Assembly: GCA_019914945.1 (NCBI GenBank)
Contig: CM034099.1
Location: 11,545,001-11,609,000, forward strand
Reading direction: 5' to 3'
Length of the DNA stretch: 64,000 nucleotides
Source: Typha latifolia
Taxonomy: Eukaryota > Streptophyta > Magnoliopsida > Poales > Typhaceae
Part shown: positions 35,790 through 46,849 of the stretch, piece by piece
Numbering within the stretch: position 1 is the first letter of the stretch
Layout: each line of letters starts with the position of its first letter
Notes under the pieces: generated by a model
Seen by the model: only the letters and a program-made list of their open reading frames with translations
What the model was told of the DNA's origin: nothing
Database searches by the model: none
Position numbers and translations under genes: made by a program

Positions 35790-35911
35790 TCCTAGCCACG
35801 TGCAACTCTGAGATAAGTCCTCAAGACACCCTCATGACCAGCCTCTAGAGTTTGGTAGAAGTGCTCCAATAATTTTCGCCGCAATCCATCATTTGCGGGC
35901 ACCCAAATGCA

Positions 35912-36121
35912 TCAGCGGTCCAACAGCAAACCGCCTCGATTCTCTAGCTCTAGATGGTGCTTCGGATCCTCCAACACCTCCTGCAACAATCTCAAAATAT
36001 CTAGGTCAGATGTACATGCATACCTTAGCTCGTCAAGGAAGGGAAAGGTAGGAGAAGAATATGCTGCGAGCTCGGCGGTATTAGGTTGGTGCGATAGTGC
36101 ATTCGTCGCTCTATTTTCCAT
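35912..36121 (-). pseudogene. Chromovirus RNase H end / integrase linker
   Basis: A 69-residue frame begins MENRATNALS (usual form: the KxNxxADALS end of RNase H) and continues with the linker LDELRYACTSDLDILRLLQEV that precedes the integrase zinc finger. Confidence 0.7.
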
Positions 36122-36339
36122 TCCCTTCTTGTATTAGATTTCATAATCATACCCTAGCAATTTTGTGACCCATCTCTGCTATGTCGAAGTGTGTATACGC
36201 TGTCCCATAAAGTATGGAAGACTCATTTGATCAGTTCGGATGATGAATCGCCTACCGATCAAATAAGGCCTCCACTTTGTCACCGCATACGAAATTGCCA
36301 ACATCTCTCTCTCTCATAAGTCGCTAATTGGTGGGATTT

Positions 36340-36618
36340 TTATAATAAAACCTTACTAAGAAAGGCTATGGGATGTCCTCCTTGCATTAGTACAGCTCCT
36401 ATGCCAACTCCTAATGAATCACATTCCACAACGAACTCTTTGGTGAAGTCTGGTAGAGCAAGAACGGGCATCGTTGTCATTGCCATTTTCAGTTTTTCAA
36501 AAGCTGTAGTGGCTTCATCCGTCCATCTAAAAGAGTCATTCTTCAACAAATAAGTGAGAGGAGCAGTGATCTTGCCATACCCGGCGATAAAGCGGCGATA
36601 ATATCCGGACAACCCCAA
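36340..36618 (-). pseudogene. Chromovirus RT thumb and RNase H start
   Basis: [20 protein letters not shown] and [18 protein letters not shown] mark the RT-RNase H junction of Ty3/gypsy elements, followed by [20 protein letters not shown], the first RNase H motif. The usual Asp-Ala-Ser is Asp-Ser-Leu here. The frame breaks near 36340; the rest (36130-36330) is scattered over frames. Confidence 0.83.
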
Positions 36619-36624
36619 AAATCC

Positions 36625-37304
36625 TCACAATCCTATGGCGGTAGTAGGAATAGGCCAAGCGGTCATGTATGCCACCTTTTGAGGATCCGCTGATACACCT
36701 TCCGCTAAAATGATGTGGCCTAAATATCCACTTGTAGTACTCCTCATAGGCACTTGGACTTCTTGATCTTCAATTGATTTTGCTTCAACAAATTCAGCAC
36801 ATCCTTTAAATGCCTCCAATGCTCCAATTCAGTCCTTCTATACACCAAAATATCATAAAAGAATACCAAAATATATCATTCATGAGGCCTTGAAATGTAG
36901 CTGGAGCATTAGTGAGACAAAAAGGCATCACCCGGAACTCGTAATGCCCATCTAGAGTTCGAAATACAGTTTTATGCACATTCGTCGGGTGAACTTTAAT
37001 TTGATGATACTCGGCCCTCAAGTCAAGCTTATTGAATATAGTCGCCCCTGCAAGCTCGTCCAATAGCTCCTCTATGACCGGAATGGGATAACGGTCCTTG
37101 ATGGTAATAGCGTTTAGTGCCCGATAGTCAACACAAAAATGTCATGTCCCGTCCTTTTTTCGTACCAATAGCACGGGGGATGAGTATGAACTATAACTTG
37201 GTTGAATGAGGCCTTGCTCCAACATCTCGGCTACCATCTTGGAGATAAATTCCTTTTGCACATGTGGATACCGATATGGCCTCACATTTGCTGGTGTAGC
37301 CTTA
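36625..37304 (-). pseudogene. Chromovirus reverse transcriptase
   Basis: From about 37290 downward the minus strand reads [20 protein letters not shown], then [18 protein letters not shown], then [16 protein letters not shown] (frame 36806-37063) and [18 protein letters not shown]. The YxDD region near 36850 is frameshifted. The last piece (36625-36819) holds GHIILAEGVSADPQKV. Stops and two or more frameshifts inactivate it. Upstream it abuts an 80-base LTR remnant instead of the protease-RT linker. Confidence 0.83.
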
Positions 37305-37384
37305 GGTTCGAACGCGACCTACAGGAATTTTATTTTAAAGAAAATAAACACCTAATGCAATAAGAAAAGATCATAAGTGTATCA
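37305..37384 (-). repeat. 80-base LTR remnant inside the chromovirus pol gene
   Basis: The sequence from TTCGAACGCGACCTACAGG to AAGTGTATCA matches the outer ends of the LTRs at 34600-34673 and 39405-39478. Its TGATACA end lies exactly against the protease coding sequence (after GAATGCTGAAC on the minus strand). Confidence 0.78.
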
Positions 37385-37744
37385 GTTCAGCATTCAAACC
37401 TAATCTCCTCACTAACCTCTCATCTAGAAAGTTGTGTGTATCCCGGAATCGATGAGGATGTGCACACAATGCTTTCTAATGAGTCCATCTACCTGTAATG
37501 TCCTCGACATGGAAGTACCTAAATATGCATGCATCGATATTTCAGCTTGGATATCTTCCACCACACCCTCCTCGATGGCCTCCTCATGGACCTCCTCTGG
37601 ACACTCTCCATCATCAACAACCTCATCATCCTCCTCGAGACCATCGATGAGCATTACACTCCCGATCAATTTGGAACACCAATGACCGGGGGTGAAATGC
37701 TCATCACATCGAAAGCAAAGGCCCTTCTCTCTTCGCTCCTCCAC
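37385..37744 (-). pseudogene. Chromovirus gag zinc knuckle and protease
   Basis: The 106-residue frame (37424-37744) starts with EERREKGLCFRCDEHFTPGH, a CX2CX9C knuckle-like segment typical of Reina-type gag, then an acidic linker, and ends LIDSGIHTTF, the aspartic protease active site (usually LIDSGSTHNF). A one-base slip after it moves the next block (LDERLVRRLGLNAELI) to another frame. Confidence 0.82.
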
Positions 37745-38621
37745 CTAGCCAGGTGTGAGAGTTCGAACGGGGGGTCTTGTGCCTCCTCTAACATCGGAAG
37801 AAGGTCTCAAAGGTGGTCATGGTCTAGTACTAGTAGCCGCTATCTTTGAACCCACAAAATTTCCAACCGGCAATCTAGGTGCAAACCTCCCATCTCAATT
37901 GCCCCAACTTATTTTTGCTACCATCTAGAGAGCCTTATATTTTTGTTCCATCCCCATGGCCTTCTCAAATGCCTCCTCTAGAGTGGTAGGACATAGAGCA
38001 TGAGCATCTGCCTATATCTCATCCCATAGACCTGAAATGAATGTGCTCATTAATGTCGGTTAGGGCCAAGGTGGCTCACATTAACTACTAATTCTTTCAA
38101 ATTTAGCTTGGTACTCTAATACAGCCGTCCTCTGAACCATCTTGCTTAATGTGACAGCAAAATCTTCATATATCGCCTCTCGGGTTCCACCACCACCGAT
38201 CTTGGGTTTTGTAACGGAGGTGGGGGATGATGTGTAAACATAGATAAGAGGGGATTATTAACACTCACATGATGCACCTGGACCTGTGGGGTATCGGTTT
38301 GATGAGGTCCCATCGTTGGTCCTTCTTGAGGCTCCGATCTTCGTCGAGGAAATGACGAACCCAATCAGTTCATGAAAAATTCCTTTAAATCATTGTGATC
38401 CTTTTGAATTGTGTCAACTCTATGCAGCAATTTTTGGAACATGCCCCTAAGTTATCCGCCAAGCCCATATTCACACCCATGGACGTTGGTTGACTCAGTC
38501 CTGCCGTAGTCTCTCCAAAAGAATCGGCTTCACGGTTAGGGTCATCAAAGATTGAGTCTTCCCTTGTCGATGTGCTCTCCATAGGTCTCCTTGTTGATGT
38601 CATCTTCCTTGTTTCAACCAT
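37745..38621 (-). pseudogene. Chromovirus gag
   Basis: The N-terminus is at 38621 (MVETRKMTSTRRPMESTSTR), close behind the primer site. Later parts read LEYQAKFERIS and LPTTLEEAF-like CPTTLEEAFEKAMGMEQKYK, the end of the gypsy gag domain. The middle of the domain, normally W...W..F...F, is missing near 38146, suggesting an internal deletion. Several stops are present. Confidence 0.72.
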
Positions 38622-38645
38622 TAATTAGAGGTCTGAGGTTTGCTT

Positions 38646-38657
38646 GCTCTGATACCA
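38646..38657 (-). other. Primer-binding site of the chromovirus
   Basis: The minus strand reads TGGTATCAGAGC, three bases from the LTR edge at 38661. Confidence 0.87.
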
Positions 38658-38660
38658 GTT

Positions 38661-39478
38661 TGTTAGGTTCTTGTACCAAAAGATAGGCTACGGAATGATT
38701 CCTTCAAGATTTGGATTTATTACAAGAATCAGTCCGCACAACCGTGAGAAAATATCCATCAAATACAAAACCAAATGGATTAGATCCGTAACTCTCTAAT
38801 CTACAATTTTTGTATTTACGTCCTTCACAAATTCGAACTAAAACTAGGACAAAAACATGAAAGAACGCGGGTGATGGTGGTGGTGACGGGTGGAGGGGAT
38901 GTTAGGGTTATGGATATAATAGAGATGAAGGTGGATTGTGGATGTGATTAAGGGATATAGACGAAGGGAACGAAATGGTCGAGATCCCAAAGAAGAGGGG
39001 TGGCTCGACAGTCGAGGGAGATTAGAAGTTAGGAGAACCCTTGCCAATGATAGAGGTGGAAGGATGGTGAAGAGGGAGGAAGGAGATTAGGGTAGAGAGA
39101 ATAGGAGGCAAGAAATAAATAATCCAATAGCATAATAAATTTGGCTGCCATCCACATATATATAGAGGCTAGTCAACAAGTCCTAAAATAATAAGTAACC
39201 CTAATTCTAGAGGATTCCGTCGATCGCATTCCAACGTGCCCGATCACGTTCGAACGCACAAAAGACGTTCTCTATATGTGCGAACGCGGGTGTTCAAATG
39301 CGCCCGACCACATTCGAACACGTATTACGCGTTCTCTGTATTTGCGAACCTGATGCAGTCGTTCGCAAGGGCGTTCGGACGCAACCCCTCCTACGCTCGA
39401 ACGCAACCTATAGGAATTTTATTTTAATAAAAAATAAATTACTATTATAGTAAGAAAAGATCCTAACTAAATATAGCA
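38661..39478 (-). repeat. 5' LTR of the chromovirus
   Basis: 818 bases, TGTTAGGTTCTTGTACC to CTAACTAAATATAGCA on the plus strand. A TATA-like box on the minus strand lies near 39165 and CGTTCGAACGC-type palindromes at 39230-39410. Confidence 0.84.
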
Positions 39479-40129
39479 TTCCCATACTACTTTTGTTATT
39501 ATTATATTTGGTTTCATAAGTAAACCACGTATTACTTTTGTTATTATGGATTATAGTAAATATTTATTAATATTTAAACAGTCATCAATATAAACGCCTT
39601 AATTCACGAACTTCATATATAAGTTGGTTGGCTGATGATACTAATTTCACTATCAAATCAGACATTGGTTGGAACCTTTTATAAATAGTTAATTATATTC
39701 GCAAACAACTATAAGAAAAAGAGAAAAGAAGAAGAAGAAGAAGAGCTGGTGATATTGTAAGTATTTTGTCCGTAAGGCTGACTTGCACATCTATAAAATT
39801 AGTCATTTTTTTACAGCTGAACAAAATTTTGGAGGTGTTGCAAATCAATCTAACGAAGAGAATACTCCTCGTTTCAATATAGAAAGAGTAGAAATGTATT
39901 GTACTTTTTGTGTAATATATTTGTAACTATTTTTTTTCATGTGTAAACTATCCAATGAAAATCACCCGACTAAGTTATGTTAGTCGATAAACATGTGTGA
40001 AGTAGCATATGTCATGTTTTATGTGGTTCTTAACCGGGTGATCTTCGTTGAACATTTTGCACATCTTCAAATCTCAACCAAGAAACACATGTTCTATGTG
40101 GTTCTTGGCTCTTCTTATGATGACTACTA
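39479..40129. other. Gene-free AT-rich DNA
   Basis: No frame, element end or RNA gene is recognised. A short GAAGAAGAAGAAG run lies near 39728. Confidence 0.5.
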
Positions 40130-42640
40130 TTATCTCAATATTTTTTCTTATTGTTGTGTTTAATAATAAATTATCTTTCTACTTAACCTACATACAAAAC
40201 TGATAAAATTCATTGTTATGCCAAAGGAATTCGTATTTAAATTATGAACTTCCTTGATATGTTTGAAGCATCTTGAACAATAGTAAACAATTAATGCTTA
40301 AACACATCATGTCTATGGCAAACATGTGTGAACCTAAACACATCATGTATAAAACAAATTTAAGAACATAAACACATCATCCTTAAACACTAACTATTGT
40401 ATCTTTAGTATTAAATGTAAATATAGTATTTAAGAACCGTCCTTATAATATACTCTAAGTCATTAACTCCAATATTTCTTTCTATTGTAACGAGAATCGT
40501 CATTTAAGAATGAAACCCACTAAAAACAACTATAGATGGTATTCAATTTCAATAAGTTGGTTGGTGGATGAAACGAGAATCGTCATTTAAGAACGAAACC
40601 TAAGGTGGTTGGCAAGTGAAAAGTAAATAAGTTGGTTGGCAGATGTAAAGTAAATAAGGTAGTTGGTAGGTGATATTAATTCACTAACAAGTTTATTTAA
40701 TAGATAGGGTTTAGGGTTTAGGGTGGTTTCATCAAAAGAGGAAGATGAACGGATGAACAGAATGGAGGGAGATGAAGATGAAGAATATGTCGACGAATTT
40801 TATCCAGAAGAGAGAGAAGCTATGCCATGAATTTGTTCACGTTAAATACTTTATATCTCAGCTAAGAAACACATATAACACGCAACCTATTGTCATTTCA
40901 ATAGGCAATTCATAGTTTGTGAAGATCCTTGTGATTAGATTGGTTCTTCCTCTGATGACTATTGTTATCTCAACAATTTTTCTTATTGTCGTGCTTAATG
41001 ATAAGTATCTTTCTGCTTAAACTATTCGCAAAACTGATGAAATTTCATACTTCTCCTAACGACATTCGTTCTTAACCTACGTATAAAATTGGTGAAATCC
41101 GTTGTTATGCCAAAGAAATTTATACTTAAATTATAAACTTCCTTGATATGTTTGAAGCATCTCAAACACTAGTAAAACAATTGATTCTTAAACACTAATT
41201 ATTATATCTTTAGTTTTGATAGCACATAAAAAGAGTAAAATTCGTCACCATGCTAACGGAATTGATACTTAATATACGTAGGTAAAGTGCTTAATGATAA
41301 ACTGTCTTTCAGCGTATCCTACATATAGAACTAGTGAAATTCGTTGTTATGCCAAAAGAATTTGTACTTAAATGATGAACTTTGTTGATATGTTTGAAGC
41401 AAAATTTATACTTAATAATAAATTATTTTTCTGCTTAACCTACATACTAAACTGGTGAAATTTGTTGTTATACTAAAGGAATTTGCACTTACATTATGAA
41501 CTTCGTTGATATATTTGAAGCATCTCGAACACTAGTAAAACAATTGATTCTTGATATGTTTGAAGTAAAATTCGTACTTAATGATAAGCTATCTTTCTAC
41601 TTAAACTACATACAAAGCTGGTGATATTCATTGTTATGCCAAAAGAATTTATACTTAAATTATGAACTTCCTTGATATGTTTGAAGCATCTCGAACACTA
41701 GTAAAATAATTGATCATTGATATATTTGAAGTAAAATTCGTACTTAAATGATAAATTGTCTTTCTGCTTAACCTACATACAAAACTGGTGAAATTCGTTG
41801 TTATGCCAAAAGAATTCGTACTTATATTACGAACTTGTTGATATGTTTGAAACATCTCAAACACTAATAAAACAATTGATCCTTGATATGTTTGAAGCAA
41901 AATTCGTACTTAATGATAAACTATTTTTTTGCTTAACCTACATACAAAATTGGTAAAATTCATTGTTATGCTAAAGGAATTCGTACTTAAATTATAAACT
42001 TCATTGATATGTTTGAAGCATCTCAAACACTAGTAAAACAATTGATTCTTGATATGTTTGAAGCAAAATTCGTACTTAATGATAAACTATTTTTCTGCTT
42101 AATCTACATACAAAATTGGTGAAATTTGTTGTTATGCCAAAAAAATTTGTACTTAAATTATGAATTTTCTTAATATGTTTAAAGCATCTCAAACACTAGT
42201 AAAACAATTGATCCCTTTGATATGTTTGAAGCAAAATTCGTACTTAATGATAAACTATCTTTCTACTTAACCTACATACAAAGATAGTAAAATTCATTGT
42301 TATGCCAAAGGAATTAGTATTTAAATTACGAACTTTCTTGATATGTTTGAAGCATCTCAAACACTAGTAAAACAATTAATCCTTGATATGTTTGAAGCAA
42401 AATTTGTACTTAATGATAAACTATCTTTCTGCTTAACCTACATATAAAACTCGTGAAATTCATTATTATGTCAAATGATTTCGTACTTAAATTACGAACT
42501 TCCTTGATATGTTTGAAGCAACTCGAACACTAGTAAATAATTGATGCTTAAACACATCATGTCTATGCCAAACATGTGTGAACCTAAACATATCATGTAT
42601 AAAACAAATTTAAGAACCTAACATATTATATATTAAAAAC
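40130..42640. repeat. Tandem array, unit about 166 bp
   Basis: The phrase TTGATATGTTTGAAGCAAAAT, or a close variant, recurs near 41389, 41551, 41716, 41883, 42051, 42219 and 42382, giving periods of 161-168 bases. Each unit also contains CTTAACCTACATACAAA and GTTGTTATGCCAAA. Diverged or partial units extend to 40140 on the left and 42560 on the right. A block with AAACACATCATGTCTATG occurs at both ends (near 40300 and 42545). Frames inside are chance. Confidence 0.82.
40705..40724 (+). promoter_or_regulatory. Telomere-repeat-like motif (telo-box)
   Basis: AGGGTTTAGGGTTTAGGGT, nearly three units of the plant telomere repeat TTTAGGG. Such boxes occur in plant promoters as well as in interstitial telomeric DNA. 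A small acidic frame (40753-40830) follows. Confidence 0.6.
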
Positions 42641-42719
42641 ATTGATTCCTCAACACATTATAGACACAAAAATAAATACATGCACATTTAGATTGTTTGA
42701 GGGATTGTAGCAAGTGACT

Positions 42720-44112
42720 GTAAGCTTCCACTACAAATTGCTTAGGGATTTGTGCAAGACCTAGAGTTGTATTCTAGTTCTTTACAGTTCGAGCACTTCT
42801 TCCTCTGTAATCCTTGGTTTTCACCATGCGACAGTTTCCTTTTCTTCTGCTTCCGGCCAGGTTAAAATCTCACTAAGGGAGGTAGCATTTTAATCTCATT
42901 TGAAAGACCCGATCGCCAAAATTTCCTTAATGCGGTAAGTGGAATTGAGTCTAAATATGTAGCTAAATACATTTCTTTTGTGAAATATCTCTCATAGAAC
43001 TCGTAAGGATTAAGATGCCTAAAACTTAAAGTAGCAACAACATGTGTGTATGGAATTCTAAGGATATCCCACGCACAACAACTACAAGTTCTTTTTTCAA
43101 TTTTCACAACATAATTTTCATCGATTTGGAATTCAGAAAGAGAGGATAGAATGGCATTGACAAGTCGAGCATTTTCACAAGAAATGTCTAGAGCATCTTC
43201 AATTTTTTTTAACCATACGAGTACTATATTTTTTCGGCAAGTGCTATTCAATTAAAATAGAATTCAACTATCTTTTGTCTTATCGTCTCCATCAAATACT
43301 GTACTGGCATAGCCTTTGATTGACGAATAACATAGTTTAGGCTTTCAGACATGTTTGTTGTTAGTGTAGAGTATCTTCTACCCGAAAAGTAATAATTAGC
43401 TCACATACTTGTAGGAATTTTACTTGTGTAAGCATATTATTGAGGAAACTCCTATTTCATCTGCTCCATGAGGTAATTGAAATCCCTCTCCCTATAAGCT
43501 TGTGCTGCTGCTCAAAACTTATTGTATTGAAAAGAACCTTTTGGAGCATTTGAAAGGTTTCGGGAGAGGTGCACATATAATATCCATGACAAATTTCAGG
43601 AAATGCATCATCCACTACATGAATCAGCCCCTTTTACCTATCTGATGATACGTCATATGCTCAAACGATTAAATTGATACCCGAAGATGATAAACCAGGT
43701 CCATGATTCACTGATTTTAGCATCGGCAACACAAAATGCTATTGAAAGGATTTGATTATTAGCATCCAAGCTTGTCGCAACAAATAAGCAACATCTATAC
43801 TTGCTAGTTAAGAAAGTAGCGTCAATGCCGAGCAACAACCGTAAGTGTAACTTGAATGAACGCATGCATGCACCAAAAGCCCAAAATACATGCTTAAAAC
43901 ATCCACAGTCAACCTATTAAAGTTTAATTACTATATCAGGAACCCCATCTTTTAAGCTCACGGAGGTAGCTTGTAACCACTTGTAAGATTCCTTGCCTTC
44001 CAACCACTATGTCGTGTTTAGCGCGATAAACTTTATAGTAACCTACTGAAATACTAATTTCTTTTTTTTGCATTTCAACTTGAATCATCTTCGATATATA
44101 TGCTTCAATACT
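42720..44112 (-). pseudogene. Mutator-like (MULE) transposase
   Basis: Pieces appear in the proper order on the minus strand. N-terminal: KMIQVEMQKKEISISVGYYK and VYRAKHDIVVG (44100-43990). Core: LLLGIDATFLTSKYRCCLFV and ATSLDANNQILSIAF (43653-43865), with the first catalytic Asp of the DDE transposase in GIDAT. Middle: NMSESLNYVIRQSKAMPVQY (43360-43290). C-terminal SWIM zinc finger: CSCCAWDILRIPYTHVVATL (43050-43110), where the usual Cys before H is Tyr. These enzymes cut and paste Mutator elements. Multiple stops show it is dead. The coding region is cut at 44113 by a CACTA end. Terminal inverted repeats were not found. Confidence 0.83.
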
Positions 44113-44380
44113 CACTACAAGAATTTACGTCTACAGCGGCATTTTTAATTGCCGATATAGTGTAACAAATCACCGCCATAGATTTGTAGCGGCACAAGCT
44201 ACAATCCGGTATAGTTTTTGTCTAGCATTTACATAACTACCAGTATAGTTATTTTAGTGGCGTTTAGTAACCGCCGTTATAGCTCTTTTAGTGGTGTTTA
44301 ACTAATAACTGGTATTGATTTTATAATGGCGTTTCTCAAAAGTGGCACTTCGATGTGCGGTATAGATGTTGCACTTACAA
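44113..44380. repeat. CACTA terminus and subterminal repeats
   Basis: The terminal CACTACAAGAA is followed by clustered short motifs such as AGCGGC, CCGCCATAG, ACCGCCGTTATAG and GTGCGGTATAG, in both orientations, as in binding regions for En/Spm transposase. Confidence 0.8.
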
Positions 44381-45399
44381 ACTCTCTCGATGTTGATATT
44401 TTGGCCATTTATACATAAACAAAAAAATTTAGAAATACAAATCAACAATCAAATATGCATATAGTATCTTTTTGTGACAAAAAATGCATAGCCTCCGGTT
44501 TCATTAGAAACATTCACAAGTACCTATAATTGTCACGTACCATCCTGGCAACTACTTACAAAATCATCAATACACAACAATGCAACCACCCAAATCTACA
44601 AAGTACCACAAATAAAATTAAACATACAATTCACCATACAATGAAACTTCGGAGATCAAAAGAAGGTCAACTTCTAAGACAAAATGAAGTTCAACTACTG
44701 AGACAAAAAAACATATAGTAACTCCACCACAAAATGAATCTTCTGAGATAAAAAAAAAAGTTCAATTTCTAAAACAAATGAAGTTCATCTTCTAAGACAA
44801 AAAACATATAGTAACTCTGTCAGTTAGAATATAAATGATTGCCATCATGATGCAACATTATTTGCTCTTCACAACCTACAAATATATATAAAATAAATAA
44901 CATTAAGAAAGAACATGGATTTTAAAAAAAAAATTGAAATAGAGTAAAAGTAATTAACAGTACTGACCAACTTAGATGGCTAAGCAATATTTTGATTGAC
45001 AGCATCTTCAATTGAACGCAATGACCCATAATGTCTAATCAAATCCTCTTTAGGTACTATGACATCATCAATAAGAATTTCAAAATATTAAGTACCCAAC
45101 ATTACACCACTAACCAGACTTGCTAGATTCTTGCTAAGGAGAGTTCCATGTGCCACTGGTCGATGTGGCTTTCTTAGAGATAAAAGATGAACAATTTTTT
45201 GATCCTGCAAATGAGAAGTACATATAAGGCATTCTAGCATTAAATCCAATATAAAAATAGAGAAATAAATTTACTAGACTAATAATAATAGTAACCTCTC
45301 TAAGGTTAACAAAAGACACATGTAATCTAGCCCTTTTAGACAGATTTTACTGTAAAACAAAAGTAAATAGTTTTGTTAGTTATTTCTTATTGAATATCA

Positions 45400-46830
45400 T
45401 AAATAAAGCATATAAAACTCCTAAAATACCTGTGATGGTGGAATTGCATGGCTAGAAGATGAAGATTGTGCATCATATTCTAGCATATGTTCATGATGGT
45501 TAGATGCACCAACTCCCTATCCATATTGAAAAGATAGATCATTAACTAAATAATAAACAAATTGCAAATATTAATTTTACATTTTCAAACTTATCTTCTA
45601 CCTTTAGTTTTGGATTCATTTGATCTTCATTATTCTGTCCTTTTCCATAAAATTGTTATACCGATTATGTAGTGTCTCTAATAATAATGCCTTCATTTCA
45701 GCTAGTTGTTCTTTCACGTTAACATTTTCTTGCTGCATTTTTTCCATTTGTTCTCTTAATGAGTGAATCTCCTCTTCAGCTTTTCTTCTACTCTCGAAGG
45801 CCTCTTTTTCCTATAATATAGAAGCATATGAACTTTCCCAAAGCATGGAGGGAGTGAGACCTAATCCCATGCCTCATACATGTCCATTTCTTTCCCCGCC
45901 CATAACTTTAGCGTAGTGATCATCCTTAGGAATTTTAGATTGTGATGGCTCTGGATTATCTTCCATCATTTGGCTCAATTGTAGCTATATGTATAGAATA
46001 TTATTAATTAATAATATTATGCTTATAACACGTAAGGATATTATTAAAGATACTTATACTTTTTTGAACTGACAATCATCATTTGGTGTACCATCTTTTT
46101 TTACATGGGTAATAATGAAGATTTCACCGCGAGTTAGATCACGATTTTTTTCTTTTTCTGCAATATATTTACAAATCATAGTTTATAAGTCACAAATATT
46201 TAAAGAAAAATATGCTAATTTTTCTAAAGCAAACCTCCTCAGCAGCTACATGAGCGAAGCTTTAAGTTCCAGCTGTGTGAGTAGTAGTTTGTTTGGCACG
46301 ACTCTCTGTTTGTATCACTTAGTTTCTAAAATAAATAATAAACACACTAATGTTTCAACCATTCATCACAAAATTTGAAAAGAATAATTAGAATCAAATG
46401 CACTAAATGTATAGTAAAATTAAAGCTCTACCTTGCCTTTCTCACTATTTTAGAACTCTACTAATCTTGCCCGCTGATCTGGTTGGATCTCAGATCTATA
46501 ATAGCTTAGACGTTCTGCATCTGTCTCATAAGGATAATAATATCGTGCTCTTAATTCACATTTAAATTCTCTCCATTTTTTCCCAAGCGACATCTCCACT
46601 AAGGCTCAATCATTCTCTTCGTCGAGATCATACTTCAACTGCATTATAAAAAATTTATGCATCTTATATTGTACTAATTAAATTTTACATTTCTAGGTAT
46701 ACCTTAACCAACTTTCACATCTCTTCCTTATAATTTGATGGCATAACTCTCCAATTTTTGTAATCTAAAGGTGCTAGTCGTCAATCTCTTGCGATGGTCC
46801 CAAGAAATTTAGCTAATTCACCGGCCATGG
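45400..46830 (-). pseudogene. CACTA transposase-associated protein (Ptta/TNP1-like), multi-exon remnant
   Basis: Exon-like blocks on the minus strand read in order: ELAKFLGTIARD and LAPLDYKNWRVMPSNYKEEM (46830-46700); LGKKWREFKCELRARYYYPY and RLSYYRSEIQPDQRARLVEF (46600-46440); a RAKQTTTHTAG-like block (46320-46240); LTRGEIFIITHVKKDGTPND (46150-46085); and a coiled coil, EEEIHSLREQMEKMQQENVN (45800-45690). This is the Transposase_24 (Ptta/En/Spm) family of plant CACTA elements, a DNA-binding partner of the main transposase. Gaps look like introns. Stops occur in several blocks. The N-terminus is cut off near 46830. Confidence 0.78.
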
Positions 46831-46849
46831 AGTTCCTCAACTCTTACCC

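Larger units (their letters stand above)
33838..39478 (-). mobile_element. Ty3/gypsy chromovirus, Reina-like, complete but decayed
   Basis: On the minus strand: 5' LTR 39478-38661, primer site, gag with zinc knuckle, protease, RT, RNase H, integrase, chromodomain, 3' LTR 34673-33838. This order and the C-terminal chromodomain define chromoviruses, and the knuckle form CFRCDEHFTPGHWC resembles the Reina lineage. The two LTRs are visibly diverged, and most frames are broken. A foreign LTR remnant sits between protease and RT. No target duplication is visible at the ends I chose. Confidence 0.87.
44113..46830 (-). mobile_element. CACTA (En/Spm) transposon, one end present
   Basis: The end CACTACAAGAATTTACG at 44113 is the classic CACTA terminus. 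It is followed by 250 bases of subterminal motifs of the form GCGGC...CCGCC..TATAG in both orientations. A degenerate transposase gene lies on the minus strand further in. The other end is not in view; the element appears truncated where an LTR-like block starts near 46850. The body between 44400 and 45000 has no recognisable gene. Confidence 0.82.

Noticed and set aside
40130..42640. Tandem array considered as a CRISPR-like array
   Set aside because: Units are contiguous, diverged and about 166 bases long, without unique spacers, in a plant genome.
44113..44380. Subterminal CACTA motifs considered as a non-coding RNA gene
   Set aside because: The pattern is explained by transposase-binding subterminal repeats next to a CACTACAAGAA terminus.
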